A stretch of DNA of 64,000 nucleotides, from positions 310,001-374,000 of the forward strand of contig DAIMLM010000001.1 of NCBI GenBank assembly GCA_036721215.1, in the 5' to 3' direction. Shown one piece after another: positions 9,371-17,555 of this stretch. Within the stretch, counting starts at the first letter, position 1. Each line of letters starts with the position of its first letter. A program made the position numbers and the translations under genes. The DNA is from Rhodoluna sp036721215 (GTDB lineage Bacteria; Actinomycetota; Actinomycetes; Actinomycetales; Microbacteriaceae). The notes beneath the pieces were generated by a model that worked only from the letters and a program-made list of their open reading frames with translations, had not been told where the DNA came from and made no database searches.

Positions 9371-9422
9371 AAAATTGTTGTTTACCTAGTAAAGAGAAAG
9401 TTAACCTAATAACAACAATTTT
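9371..9422 (+). promoter_or_regulatory. Inverted repeat and probable promoter of the histone-like gene
   Basis: AAAATTGTTGTT (9371-9382) and AACAACAATTTT (9411-9422) are a perfect 12-bp inverted repeat with 28 bases between. Inside it TTGTTT (9378-9383) and TAACCT (9402-9407) stand 18 bases apart like a -35/-10 pair, so the repeat arms would cover the -35 and the start point. A second small repeat, TTTAC-CTA-GTAAA (9381-9393), is nested within. This could be an operator; no regulator is evident nearby. Confidence 0.5.
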
Positions 9423-9459
9423 GGTATTTAGCCCATTAATTCTTTGCCATATTTTAAGG

Positions 9460-9837
9460 ATGACAATTCTAACTAGAACCGCTAAGAAGCCAGCGGCAAA
9501 GAAAACTGCAGCAAAAAAGCCAGCAGCTAAAAAGGCTTCCCCGTCCAAGGCCACTCCTAAAAAGAAGAAGCCACTAACCCCAGCTCAGGCAGTAGCTAAG
9601 GCGACCAAGAAAGCAACCGTAAAGGTAGCTAAGAAGGTCGTAAAGAAGGCAGCATCCAAGACCACCAAGAAGGTATCTAAGGTTGCCAAGAAGGTTGCTA
9701 AGAAAGTTGCCAAGAAGGCAACTCCTAAGTCACCTTCAAAGAAAGCTGCGGTAAAGGCAACAAAGAAGGTAGCAACTAAAGTTGCAAAGAAAGTAGCTAA
9801 GAAAGCTGCGCCTAAGAAAAAGTCAAAGAAGAAGTAA
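9460..9837 (+). CDS. Histone H1-like Lys/Ala/Pro-rich DNA-binding protein
   Basis: A 125-aa protein built almost only of Lys, Ala, Thr, Pro, Val and Ser, with repeating KKPAAKK units near the N-terminus and VAKKVAKK units in the second half; it lacks acidic residues almost entirely and has no folded domain. It resembles eukaryotic histone H1 tails and the Lys-rich tails of actinobacterial HupB, and probably binds and compacts DNA. That role is inference from composition. Start: ATG at 9460 is preferred over the TTG at 9421, which would add a hydrophobic 13-residue stretch foreign to the rest; the ribosome site TAAGG is abnormally close to the ATG, so the true start is uncertain. It is monocistronic, bounded by terminators on both sides. 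Confidence 0.85.
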   Translation: MTILTRTAKKPAAKKTAAKKPAAKKASPSKATPKKKKPLTPAQAVAKATKKATVKVAKKVVKKAASKTTKKVSKVAKKVAKKVAKKATPKSPSKKAAVKATKKVATKVAKKVAKKAAPKKKSKKK

Positions 9838-9854
9838 CTTTTTTCTCCTTATTT

Positions 9855-9890
9855 CAAACCCCCGGGACTATTCTCGGGGGTTTGTTTTTA
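9855..9890 (+). terminator. Rho-independent terminator of the histone-like gene
   Basis: CAAACCCCCG (9855-9864) pairs perfectly with CGGGGGTTTG (9875-9884) over a 10-base loop, followed by TTTTTA. It overlaps the last codons of the convergent aroE-like gene, whose transcript would form the same stem but without a T run. Confidence 0.85.
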
Positions 9891-10703
9891 AGATCTTGAA
9901 AACTCAGCCGCCCGAGCAATCTGCGCTTCGCTTAGTTTGACTCCCGTGTATTTCTCAAACTGAAGTGCAGCCTGAAGCGCGTGGACCTGGGCACCAGTAA
10001 TCAGATTCTTACCCTGTGATCTAGCTTCACCAATCAAAGGTGTTTCTGCAGGAGAAGCCACCACATCAAAAACACTGGTTGCTGCAGCAATAAGGTCGGA
10101 ACTGAAAGCCAGCTCAGCTTGATTGTCACCTGTCATTCCGATGGGCGTAACATTCACGAGAACATGGAATCCAGATTTATCTAGAGCCTTGTCGTCAAAG
10201 GTGTATCCATATTTGGCTGCCAATGCAGATCCCGCATCCTTGTTTCGTGAAGTCACAGTTAGATTCTCAAAGCCAGCTTCTTTGAATGCAGCCACCACGG
10301 CTTTAGCCATGCCGCCAGAACCGCGAACTAAAACTTTGGACGAGCGTTCAATCGAAGAATTGCCCAGAAGAGTCAGCACGGCTTCGAAATCTGTGTTTGA
10401 TCCAGTCAAGACACCGTTGTTGTTTACAACAGTGTTTACAGAATCTATAGCTTTAGCCGAAGGGTCAAGATCGTCCAGCATGGGGATGATCTCTTCCTTG
10501 AAAGGCATGGATACAGAAGCTCCTCTAAATCCAAGGGCTCTGATACCTCGCACGGCACCTTCGAGATCAGTGGTTGTGAAGGCCTTGTAGACAAAATTCA
10601 GCTCAAGTTCGTCATACAAGTAGTTATGGAAGCGGGTTCCAAGGTTTGTTGGCCTGGCGGCAAGAGAAATGCAGACCTGCATGTCTTTATTGAGTATTGG
10701 CAC
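9888..10703 (-). CDS. Shikimate dehydrogenase-like (AroE family) oxidoreductase
   Basis: About 271 aa. Family members reduce 3-dehydroshikimate to shikimate with NADPH. Seen: an N-terminal substrate half with SVSMPFKE, corresponding to the catalytic-lysine motif; NTDFEAV, corresponding to the NTDG-type motif; a Rossmann loop GSGGMAKAV and the ATP/NADP-site motif VTPIGM. The N-terminus (CISLAARPTNLGTRFHN) differs from classical AroE (which has a GxPxxHSxSP start), placing it in the AroE-like branch whose substrate is less certain. GTG at 10703 gives MPILNKDMQV, which matches how I recall this branch starting; a TTG at 10733 would add ten residues. It stands alone, divergent from the asparaginase gene. 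No other aromatic pathway gene is in the window. Confidence 0.8.
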   Translation of the reverse strand: MPILNKDMQVCISLAARPTNLGTRFHNYLYDELELNFVYKAFTTTDLEGAVRGIRALGFRGASVSMPFKEEIIPMLDDLDPSAKAIDSVNTVVNNNGVLTGSNTDFEAVLTLLGNSSIERSSKVLVRGSGGMAKAVVAAFKEAGFENLTVTSRNKDAGSALAAKYGYTFDDKALDKSGFHVLVNVTPIGMTGDNQAELAFSSDLIAAATSVFDVVASPAETPLIGEARSQGKNLITGAQVHALQAALQFEKYTGVKLSEAQIARAAEFSRS

Positions 10704-10769
10704 TCTACAAGTCTGGCAGAGCAATAGACTCAAGGTCGATTTGAGCGAAGTTCAATTAGGAGACCCGTC

Positions 10770-11720
10770 GTGGTAGATACCAACTGGGGTTATCAGGTAG
10801 CGGACACGATTCAGCTGGCCTATTTGACCCGTGCCGGGATTATTGAATCCCGTCACCACGGTCTGGTTTGCCTAACAGGGCCTGATGGCAAGCTCATTCA
10901 AGAACATGGAAACTCCCGAAAACTCATCTATCCCCGAAGCGCCGTAAAGCCGCTTCAAGCACTGGCTCTTCGAAGATCAGGGCTGCTACTTTCCGGTGAA
11001 CAACTTGCCATGTCGAGCGCTTCTCACCAGGGCACACCAGAGCATATCAAAATAGTGCTGAGCATTCTTCAAGACGCTGGATTGAATGAATCAGATCTGC
11101 AGTGCCCGGTTGCTTGGCCTGGCAACTTGGCTGCTAGAAGTAGAACCGAATCAGAATCCAGAGCAGCTTTTAATTGCTCCGGCAAGCACGCTGCATTCTT
11201 GGCAGCCTGTGTAAAAAACGGCTGGGGCACCAAGAGCTACCTGCACCCAAGCCATCCGTTACAGAAACTGATTGTTGAAGTTATTGAGGAATTCTCTGGA
11301 GAGAAAATCCCACACTCCACCTTTGATGGCTGCGGAGCACCACTTCACCTGATGAGCCTGCAGGGACTAGCCAAGGCAATTGGAAAATTCGCCGCTACCG
11401 AAACAGAGATTCAGGCAGCGATGCTTGCATACCCTTGGGTTGTTGACGATCACGGGGGATCAGACACTCTCGTTATGGAGCACGGCATGCTTGCCAAGAT
11501 TGGTGCCGAAGGGGTCTTTGTAATTGGGCTAACTTCTGGCCACGGTGTTGCAGTCAAGGTTGCCGATGGCAGCATGAGACCAGCTGGCCTGGCAGCACTA
11601 AAGATGCTGCTCAATAACAACTTGCTTGAGCAAGGCACTTACGACCTGCTGTTTTCAAAGTTGAGCATTCCAACTCTTGGCGGCCAAGAGGTAGTGGGCC
11701 AGCTAGAAGTTGCTTTCTAG
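10770..11720 (+). CDS. L-asparaginase, type III (thermolabile/Rhizobium-like family)
   Basis: 316 aa, belonging to the asparaginase II family of the Rhizobium etli type rather than the E. coli AnsA/AnsB fold. It would hydrolyse L-asparagine to aspartate and ammonia in the cytoplasm. Family blocks seen: VKPLQALAL with Ser/Lys context YPRSAVKP near residue 52-59, the SSASHQGT block, NCSGKHAAFL (the conserved Ser-Lys pair and Cys) and DGCGAPLHLMSL. The GTG start follows TTAGGAGA at 10755-10762. Divergent from the AroE-like gene with a shared 66-base control region. Substrate assignment rests on the family only. Confidence 0.85.
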   Translation: MVDTNWGYQVADTIQLAYLTRAGIIESRHHGLVCLTGPDGKLIQEHGNSRKLIYPRSAVKPLQALALRRSGLLLSGEQLAMSSASHQGTPEHIKIVLSILQDAGLNESDLQCPVAWPGNLAARSRTESESRAAFNCSGKHAAFLAACVKNGWGTKSYLHPSHPLQKLIVEVIEEFSGEKIPHSTFDGCGAPLHLMSLQGLAKAIGKFAATETEIQAAMLAYPWVVDDHGGSDTLVMEHGMLAKIGAEGVFVIGLTSGHGVAVKVADGSMRPAGLAALKMLLNNNLLEQGTYDLLFSKLSIPTLGGQEVVGQLEVAF

Positions 11721-11760
11721 CTTTTGGAAGGAAATGACCTTTTTTAGGGTTAGCTAACTC

Positions 11761-12153
11761 ATGGACCAGCAAACACCCACTCGACTAGTCGGCGTTTACA
11801 ACGCCGATGGCGGAATCGTGGGGGAGCTCAAGTACTTCTTTGGGCATCTAATTGGGGTAGCCAAATGTGAGCTTTGCGATGTGACCCATTCGCCAATTAG
11901 ACGCAAAGCTTCTTTTGACAAGCTGGCGCAGGACCTCAAGTCAGAGTTTGGGCTTGAATTTGACCTAAAGCACCTAAACGAGAGGACCGAATCAGAGATT
12001 CGGGCCTCTTCTGGCCAAGAACCCTGTGTTTTGGCCCAATATGCTGATGGATCGTTGGGGATGTTCTTGGACAGGGCGGAACTTTTGATGGTCAAGGGTG
12101 ATGTTGCCAAGTTTGAGGGCCTGGTTAGGGCCAGGCTTCGCCTGTTCTTTTAG
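11761..12153 (+). CDS. Conserved protein of unknown function with CxxC...H motif
   Basis: 130 aa, not recognised as a characterised family. The N-terminus (LVGVYNADGGIVGELKYFFG) is followed by CELCDVTHSPI near residues 37-47, with two cysteines and a histidine that could hold a metal or form a redox site. The C-terminal half is charged and ends LRLFF. I recall similar small proteins in other actinobacteria, but not a function. No ribosome site precedes the ATG: the upstream sequence TTTTTAGGGTTAGCTAACTC contains -10-like hexamers (TAGGGT, TTAGCT), so translation may be leaderless. It lies between the asparaginase gene and the S10 operon, same strand as both. Confidence 0.75.
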   Translation: MDQQTPTRLVGVYNADGGIVGELKYFFGHLIGVAKCELCDVTHSPIRRKASFDKLAQDLKSEFGLEFDLKHLNERTESEIRASSGQEPCVLAQYADGSLGMFLDRAELLMVKGDVAKFEGLVRARLRLFF

Positions 12154-12451
12154 GCCATTTTGAGGGCTGAATATAGACCTCCAGTGGATCTTTAACTTGC
12201 ATTGACTCGCTGTGCTGTGGCAGGATTGACAAGTTGCTGAGTATTTGGGCCTTTCTTGGTCCAAACCACCTTTGGCTCGTGTCTAGATCCTTTGTTCTTC
12301 AAGGAATTTAGTCCCCCGGAGGCTACAACAAGAACTTAAACCTTCATCAGTTTTTAGGTCTGGATGTCATTCGACACGCCCGACCGCGGGTGTGGGTGAA
12401 GCGATTCAAGTCCTTTGAATCAAACATTTATGAAACGGAAAGTGAGTCACG
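12154..12451 (+). other. Leader/control region of the S10 operon
   Basis: 298 bases without a gene. Two good hairpins lie close to rpsJ: CACGCCCG-ACCG-CGGGTGTG (12375-12394, 8 bp with one G.U) and GATTCAA-GTCCT-TTGAATC (12403-12421, 7 bp). The operon promoter must be upstream of these, but I cannot pick one -35/-10 pair with confidence (TTGACA occurs at about 12226 without a matching -10). The hairpins suggest an L4-type or other autoregulatory leader; this is inference. Confidence 0.5.
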
Positions 12452-12760
12452 ATGGCGGCACAAAAGATCCGCATTCGATTGAAGTCGTATGACCATGAGG
12501 TCATCGATTCATCGGCGCGAAAGATTGTCGACACAGTAACCCGTGCAGGTGCAACCGTAGTTGGGCCAGTTCCACTTCCTACCGAGAAGAACGTTGTTTG
12601 TGTTATCCGCTCTCCTCACAAATACAAGGACAGCCGTGAGCACTTCGAGATGAGAACTCACAAGCGCGTAATCGACATTATTGACCCAACTCCAAAGGCA
12701 GTTGACTCACTAATGCGTCTAGACCTACCAGCCGATGTCAACATCGAGATCAAGCTCTAA
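12452..12760 (+). CDS. rpsJ: 30S ribosomal protein S10
   Basis: S10 belongs to the 30S head and, with NusB, joins antitermination complexes. 102 aa, standard. Contains RIRLKSYDHEVID at the start and RTHKRVIDI in the long loop. ATG follows GGAAAGTGAGTC. First gene of the S10 operon; the next gene, rplC, starts 10 bases later. Confidence 0.98.
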   Translation: MAAQKIRIRLKSYDHEVIDSSARKIVDTVTRAGATVVGPVPLPTEKNVVCVIRSPHKYKDSREHFEMRTHKRVIDIIDPTPKAVDSLMRLDLPADVNIEIKL

Positions 12761-12770
12761 GGAAAAAAAG

Positions 12771-13424
12771 ATGTCTACCGAGAATAGAACTGTAAAGGGC
12801 CTGCTAGGCAAGAAGCTTGGCATGACTCAGGCGTGGGACGAGAACAACAAGATGATTCCGATCACTGTTGTTGAAGCCGGATCAAACGTTGTTACTCAGA
12901 TCAAAAACCTAGAGCTTGATGGTTACCAGGCAGTTCAGGTTGCCTACGGTGCAATCGCTGCTCGCAAGGTGAACAAGCCTGAGGCTGGTCACTTCGCAAA
13001 AGCTTCCGTTGCACCTCGCCGCTTCTTGGCTGAGATCAGAACCGCTGATGCAGACACTTACTCAGTTGGACAAGAACTTGGCGTAGAGGTTTTCGAAGTT
13101 GGTCAGATGCTTGACGTAGTTGGAACCTCAAAGGGTAAGGGCTTCGCAGGTCACATGAAGCGCCACGGTTTCCATGGTGTTGGTGCATCGCACGGTCAGC
13201 ACCGTAACCACCGTAAGCCTGGTTCCATTGGTGCATCCTCTACACCAGGTCGCGTATTCAAAGGAACCCGCATGGCAGGTCGCATGGGAACAGATCGCGT
13301 AACCGCTATGAACCTAAAGCTTCACGCAGTGGATGCTGAAAAGGGTCTACTACTTATCAAGGGTGCAATCCCAGGTCCAAAGGGCCAGCTAGTTTTCGTT
13401 CGCAACGCTGTGAAGGGAGCCTAA
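12771..13424 (+). CDS. rplC: 50S ribosomal protein L3
   Basis: L3 binds 23S rRNA near the peptidyl-transferase centre. 217 aa from the ATG at 12771 (AAGGAAAAAAAG precedes it); an upstream in-frame ATG at 12735 lies inside rpsJ and has no support. Recognised by KGLLGKKLGMTQ and by the central extension with GHMKRHGFHGVGASHGQHRNHRKPGSIG... block, including the glutamine that PrmB methylates in relatives. Confidence 0.98.
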   Translation: MSTENRTVKGLLGKKLGMTQAWDENNKMIPITVVEAGSNVVTQIKNLELDGYQAVQVAYGAIAARKVNKPEAGHFAKASVAPRRFLAEIRTADADTYSVGQELGVEVFEVGQMLDVVGTSKGKGFAGHMKRHGFHGVGASHGQHRNHRKPGSIGASSTPGRVFKGTRMAGRMGTDRVTAMNLKLHAVDAEKGLLLIKGAIPGPKGQLVFVRNAVKGA

Positions 13425-13428
13425 GCAA

Positions 13429-14085
13429 ATGGCTGAGAATTCAATCGACATCGTCGACGTAGCTGGCAAGAAGACAGGCGCCGCAACACTTCCTGCCGAG
13501 ATCTTCGACGTTCAGACCAACGTTCCACTGTTGCACCAGGTTGTTGTTGCACAGCAAGCTGCTGCTCGCCAGGGAACCCAGTCAACTCTGAAGCACGGTG
13601 AAGTTTCTGGAACTGGTAAGAAGCCTTTCAAGCAGAAGGGAACCGGTAACGCTCGTCAGGGATCCCTCCGTGCTCCACAGATGCGCGGTGGTTACATCAC
13701 CCATGGTCCAAAGCCAAGAACTTACGAGCAGAGAACCCCAAAGAAAATGATTGCTGCTGCAATCAAGGGTGCTCTATCGGACCGCGCTCGCAATGGACGC
13801 CTGCACGTAGTCGCAGAGCTATTCAAGAACGGCGCTCCTTCCACCAAGTCAGCTGCATCAATTCTTGCGGCCCTTACCGGTGGCAGAAAAGCATTGGTAG
13901 TCCTAGACCGCAGCGATGACCTTAGCTACAAATCCCTTCGCAACCTAAAAGACGTCCACGTTTTGCCGGTTGACCAGGTAAACGCTTACGACGTAGTTCT
14001 TAGCGACGACGTTGTGTTCACCAAGGCGGCTCTGGATGAGTTCATCAGCAACGCATCCAAGTCCAAGACCGAGAAGGAGGGCTAG
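13429..14085 (+). CDS. rplD: 50S ribosomal protein L4
   Basis: L4 lines the nascent-peptide exit tunnel; in E. coli it also represses the S10 operon. 218 aa. The tunnel loop with KPFKQKGTGNARQGS and RGGYITHGPKPRTYEQRTPKK is intact. Starts four bases after rplC stops. Confidence 0.97.
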   Translation: MAENSIDIVDVAGKKTGAATLPAEIFDVQTNVPLLHQVVVAQQAAARQGTQSTLKHGEVSGTGKKPFKQKGTGNARQGSLRAPQMRGGYITHGPKPRTYEQRTPKKMIAAAIKGALSDRARNGRLHVVAELFKNGAPSTKSAASILAALTGGRKALVVLDRSDDLSYKSLRNLKDVHVLPVDQVNAYDVVLSDDVVFTKAALDEFISNASKSKTEKEG

Positions 14086-14088
14086 TAA

Positions 14089-14388
14089 ATGACTGCCCTA
14101 AACAAGAACCCAAGGGATGTTATCTTGCGTCCGATTGTTTCTGAGAAGAGCTACAACCTAATTGACGAAGGGAAGTACACCTTCGAGGTTGACCCTCGCT
14201 CAAACAAGACTGAGATCAAGCAGGCCGTGGAGTCCATCTTCAAGGTCAAGGTTTCTTCTGTGAACACCATGAACCGTGTTGGCAAAGAGCGCAAGACTCG
14301 TTTTGGTCTTGGCAAGCGCAAGGACACCAAGCGCGCCATTGTGACTCTAAAGTCCGGCACCATCGACATCTTCTCGAGCATCGGTTAA
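14089..14388 (+). CDS. rplW: 50S ribosomal protein L23
   Basis: L23 surrounds the tunnel exit and is the docking site for trigger factor and SRP. 99 aa. Contains RPIVSEKSYNL near the start and RKTRFGLGKRKDTKRAIVTL in the loop. Three bases separate it from rplD; GAAGGAGGGC provides the ribosome site. Confidence 0.98.
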   Translation: MTALNKNPRDVILRPIVSEKSYNLIDEGKYTFEVDPRSNKTEIKQAVESIFKVKVSSVNTMNRVGKERKTRFGLGKRKDTKRAIVTLKSGTIDIFSSIG

Positions 14389-14403
14389 GGGGTAGGAATC
14401 TAA

Positions 14404-15240
14404 ATGGGAATTCGTAAATTCAAGCCAACTACTCCAGGTCTAAGAGGGGCTTCGGTTTCTGACTTTGAAGAAATCACCCGCTCCACCCCTGAAAAGTCAC
14501 TACTTCGCCCACTGAACAAAACTGGTGGACGTAACAGCGCAGGCCGCATCACAACTCGTCACATTGGTGGCGGACACAAGAGGCAGTACCGCGTTATTGA
14601 CTTCCGTCGTCACGACAAGGATGGAGTTCCTGCCAAGGTTGCTCACATCGAGTACGACCCGAACCGTACCGCTAACATCGCACTGCTTCACTACGCAGAT
14701 GGCGAGAAGCGTTACATCATCGCTCCTAACAAATTGAAGCAGGGCGACCGTATCGAACAGGGTCCAGCAGCTGACATCAAGCCAGGTAACGCCCTGCCTT
14801 TGAAGAACATTCCAGTGGGTACCGTAATTCACGCAATTGAGCTAAAGCCAGGCGGAGGAGCCAAGATGGCTCGTTCAGCTGGAGCTTCAGTTCGACTAGT
14901 TGCCAAAGATGGACCCTACGCCCAGCTAAGACTTCCTTCTGGTGAAATCCGTAACGTAGATGCTCGTTGCCGAGCAACCATTGGTGAAGTTGGCAACGCA
15001 GAGCAGTCCAACATCAACTGGGGTAAGGCGGGACGACTTCGCTGGAAGGGTGTTCGCCCAACAGTTCGTGGTGTTGTTATGAACCCTGTCGATCACCCTC
15101 ACGGTGGTGGAGAAGGTAGAACTTCCGGTGGACGTCACCCAGTGACTCCATGGGGTCAAAAAGAAGGAAGAACTCGTAAGAGGAAACTTCTTAGCGACAA
15201 GCTAATCGTCCGCCGCCGCAATGTTGGCAAGAAGCGCTAG
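14404..15240 (+). CDS. rplB: 50S ribosomal protein L2
   Basis: L2 is needed for subunit association and peptidyl transfer. 278 aa. Shows MGIRKFKPTTPG at the start and the functional C-terminal RGVVMNPVDHPHGGGEGR with the essential histidine, followed by the GRHPVTPWG block. Typical actinobacterial sequence. Confidence 0.98.
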   Translation: MGIRKFKPTTPGLRGASVSDFEEITRSTPEKSLLRPLNKTGGRNSAGRITTRHIGGGHKRQYRVIDFRRHDKDGVPAKVAHIEYDPNRTANIALLHYADGEKRYIIAPNKLKQGDRIEQGPAADIKPGNALPLKNIPVGTVIHAIELKPGGGAKMARSAGASVRLVAKDGPYAQLRLPSGEIRNVDARCRATIGEVGNAEQSNINWGKAGRLRWKGVRPTVRGVVMNPVDHPHGGGEGRTSGGRHPVTPWGQKEGRTRKRKLLSDKLIVRRRNVGKKR

Positions 15241-15255
15241 GAGAAATAGAAAAAC

Positions 15256-15537
15256 ATGCCTAGATCACTCAAGAAGGGTCCATTCGTGGATCAGCACCTT
15301 TTCAAGAAGGTTGCTTCTCAAAACGAGGCGAACTCAAAAAACGTTATCAAGACCTGGTCACGCCGCTCAATGATTGTTCCAGCAATGCTTGGACACACCA
15401 TTGCAGTGCACGATGGCCGCAAGCACATCCCAGTGTTTGTGACTGAGCCAATGGTTGGTCACAAACTCGGTGAATTTGCACCAACTCGAACCTTCCGTGG
15501 ACACGTGAAGGACGACAAGAAAGGCCGTCGCGTTTAA
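15256..15537 (+). CDS. rpsS: 30S ribosomal protein S19
   Basis: S19 pairs with S13 in the 30S head and contacts the A-site tRNA. 93 aa. MPRSLKKGPFVDQHL at the start and GHKLGEFAPTRTFRGH near the end are diagnostic. AGGAGAAA precedes the ATG. Confidence 0.98.
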   Translation: MPRSLKKGPFVDQHLFKKVASQNEANSKNVIKTWSRRSMIVPAMLGHTIAVHDGRKHIPVFVTEPMVGHKLGEFAPTRTFRGHVKDDKKGRRV

Positions 15538-15567
15538 GCGGCGACCAGAGAAGATAAGGAAAGACAA

Positions 15568-15960
15568 ATGGAAGCGTTCGCTCGTGTGCGTCACATCCGT
15601 GTCACCCCGATGAAAGCTCGTCGCGTCGTCAATCTAATCCGCGGCAAGCAGGCATCTGAGGCAATGGCAATTCTAAAGTTTGCTCCACAGCAAGCATCTG
15701 AGCCGATCTTCAAGCTCGTCCAGGCTGCAGTTGCTAACGCAAAGGTGAAAGCAGTAAAGGACAACCTTGCAATCGACGAAGAAGATCTAGTTGTTGCGAG
15801 AGCTTTCGTTGACGAAGGAACTACCTTGAAGAGATTTATGCCTCGCGCCCAGGGAAGAGCTTTCAAGATCTTCAAGCGAACCAGCCACATCACGATTGTG
15901 GTTGCAACCCCGGACGAGCTTGCCGGTAACAAGGTAAGCGCGCAAAGAAGGAGCAACTAA
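15568..15960 (+). CDS. rplV: 50S ribosomal protein L22
   Basis: L22 reaches the exit tunnel with its beta-hairpin, which is visible as LKRFMPRAQGRAFKI, the macrolide-relevant loop. 130 aa. Contains RVTPMKARRVVNLIRGK. Its stop overlaps the rpsC ATG by one base. Confidence 0.98.
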   Translation: MEAFARVRHIRVTPMKARRVVNLIRGKQASEAMAILKFAPQQASEPIFKLVQAAVANAKVKAVKDNLAIDEEDLVVARAFVDEGTTLKRFMPRAQGRAFKIFKRTSHITIVVATPDELAGNKVSAQRRSN

Positions 15961-16754
15961 TGGGTCAAAAAGTAAACCCATACGGATTTAGACTCGGCAT
16001 CACAACCGACCACCGTTCACGTTGGTTCGCTGACTCCACCAAAAAGGGACAGCGCTACCAGGACTACGTGACCGAAGACATTCGTATCCGCCAGCTATTG
16101 ACTCAGCGCCTTGACCGCGCTGGTGTTTCTCACATCGAGATCGAAAGAACTCGTGACCGCGTAAGAGTTGACATTCACACCGCTCGTCCAGGTCTTGTTA
16201 TTGGACGTCGTGGCCAGGAAGCCGAAGCAATTCGCGCAGACCTAGAGAAACTTTCCGGTAAGCAGATCCAGCTAAACATTCTTGAGGTTAAGAACGCCGA
16301 AATGGATGCGCAGCTTGTAGCTCAGGGTATTGCCGAGCAGCTTGCTAGCCGTGTTGCTTTCCGACGCGCGATGCGTAAGGGAATGCAGGGAGCTTTGCGC
16401 CAGGGAGCTAAGGGAGTTCGTGTTCAGTGCTCCGGTCGTTTGGGTGGAGCAGAAATGTCTCGTAGCGAGTTTTACCGCGAGGGTCGCGTTCCACTACATA
16501 CCCTTCGCGCGAACATTGACTACGGTTTCTACGAAGCGAAGACAACTTTCGGTCGTATTGGTGTGAAGGTTTGGATCTACAAGGGCGACCTAACAGCCAA
16601 GGAACTAGCTCGCGAAACCGCAGCAGCTCCAAAGGTTGCAAGACCTCGTCGCGAAGGTGCTCCAAGACCTGCCGGTTCACAAGCTCCAGCCGCAGCTCCA
16701 GTTGCAGCAGCTGCACCAGCAACTGAGACTCCAGCAGAAAACGTGGAGGCCTAA
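15960..16754 (+). CDS. rpsC: 30S ribosomal protein S3 with Ala/Pro-rich tail
   Basis: S3 forms the mRNA entry channel with S4 and S5. 264 aa. KH domain motif VIGRRGQEAEAIR is intact, and the C-terminal domain has RSEFYREGRVPLHTLRANIDYG. Beyond about residue 215 there is a low-complexity Ala/Pro/Arg tail, one of several such extensions on ribosomal proteins here. Translationally coupled to rplV (TAATG). Confidence 0.98.
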   Translation: MGQKVNPYGFRLGITTDHRSRWFADSTKKGQRYQDYVTEDIRIRQLLTQRLDRAGVSHIEIERTRDRVRVDIHTARPGLVIGRRGQEAEAIRADLEKLSGKQIQLNILEVKNAEMDAQLVAQGIAEQLASRVAFRRAMRKGMQGALRQGAKGVRVQCSGRLGGAEMSRSEFYREGRVPLHTLRANIDYGFYEAKTTFGRIGVKVWIYKGDLTAKELARETAAAPKVARPRREGAPRPAGSQAPAAAPVAAAAPATETPAENVEA

Positions 16755-16756
16755 AG

Positions 16757-17176
16757 ATGTTAATTCCTAGAAAAGTTAAGCACCGTAAGCAGCACCACCC
16801 GAAGCGTTCAGGCGCAGCAACCGGTGGTACCAAGGTGAACTTCGGCGAGTGGGGAATCCAGGCACTAACTCCTGCGTATGTAACCAACCGTCAGATTGAG
16901 GCAGCGCGTATTGCGATGACTCGTCACATCAAGCGTGGTGGAAAGGTTTGGATCAACATATTCCCAGACCGTCCACTAACTAAGAAGCCTGCAGAAACTC
17001 GTATGGGTAGCGGTAAGGGATCTCCTGAGTGGTGGATCGCGAACATTAAGCCAGGACGCGTTTTGTTTGAGGTTGGTGGCGTTACCGAGGCTCTAGCTCG
17101 TGAAGCTTTGACTCGTGCAATCCACAAACTGCCCCTAAAGGCCCGCATCATCAAGCGTGAGGAAGGTGACGCATAA
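16757..17176 (+). CDS. rplP: 50S ribosomal protein L16
   Basis: L16 helps form the A-site tRNA binding pocket of the 50S. 139 aa. Starts MLIPRKVKHRKQHH and carries RMGSGKGSPEWWIANIKPG, the conserved loop. Two bases after the rpsC stop; one-base overlap with rpmC. Confidence 0.98.
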   Translation: MLIPRKVKHRKQHHPKRSGAATGGTKVNFGEWGIQALTPAYVTNRQIEAARIAMTRHIKRGGKVWINIFPDRPLTKKPAETRMGSGKGSPEWWIANIKPGRVLFEVGGVTEALAREALTRAIHKLPLKARIIKREEGDA

Positions 17177-17553
17177 TGCCAATTGGATCTAAGGAACTAA
17201 TCGTTGAGAACCTAGACAAGATCGAGGACTCTCTATTGGTTGAAGAACTAAAGAAGGCCAAGGAAGAACTATTCAACCTTCGCTTCCAGTCAGCAACCGG
17301 TCAGCTTGAGTCTCACGGAAGACTGCGTGCTGTAAAGCGTGACATCTCCCGTATCTACACAATCATCCGCGAGCGTGAACTAGGCATTCGTGCCATCCCA
17401 GCTCCAGGGGCGACTTTGCCAGCAAAGGCGAAGAAGGCAGAAAAGCCTGCTGCAGCAGTAAATGAAGCAGCAGCCGAGGTTGCACCTGAAGAAGTAAAGG
17501 CCAAAAAGCCTGCCGCCAAGAAGTCTTCCAAGACCGAAACTAAGGAGAGCTAG
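17176..17553 (+). CDS. rpmC: 50S ribosomal protein L29 with long C-terminal tail
   Basis: L29 sits beside L23 at the tunnel exit. The core (about residues 8-72, with LKKAKEELFNLRFQ and TGQLESHGRLRAVKRDI) is normal, but the protein is 125 aa against the usual 65-80 because of a Lys/Ala/Glu/Pro-rich tail from about residue 76. The tail would project at the exit site. Overlaps rplP by one base. Confidence 0.96.
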   Translation: MPIGSKELIVENLDKIEDSLLVEELKKAKEELFNLRFQSATGQLESHGRLRAVKRDISRIYTIIRERELGIRAIPAPGATLPAKAKKAEKPAAAVNEAAAEVAPEEVKAKKPAAKKSSKTETKES

Positions 17554-17555
17554 AA

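Noticed and set aside
9421..9459. TTG at 9421 as start of the histone-like protein
   Set aside because: It would add a hydrophobic 13-residue stretch unlike the rest of the protein, and it lies within the predicted 5' leader.
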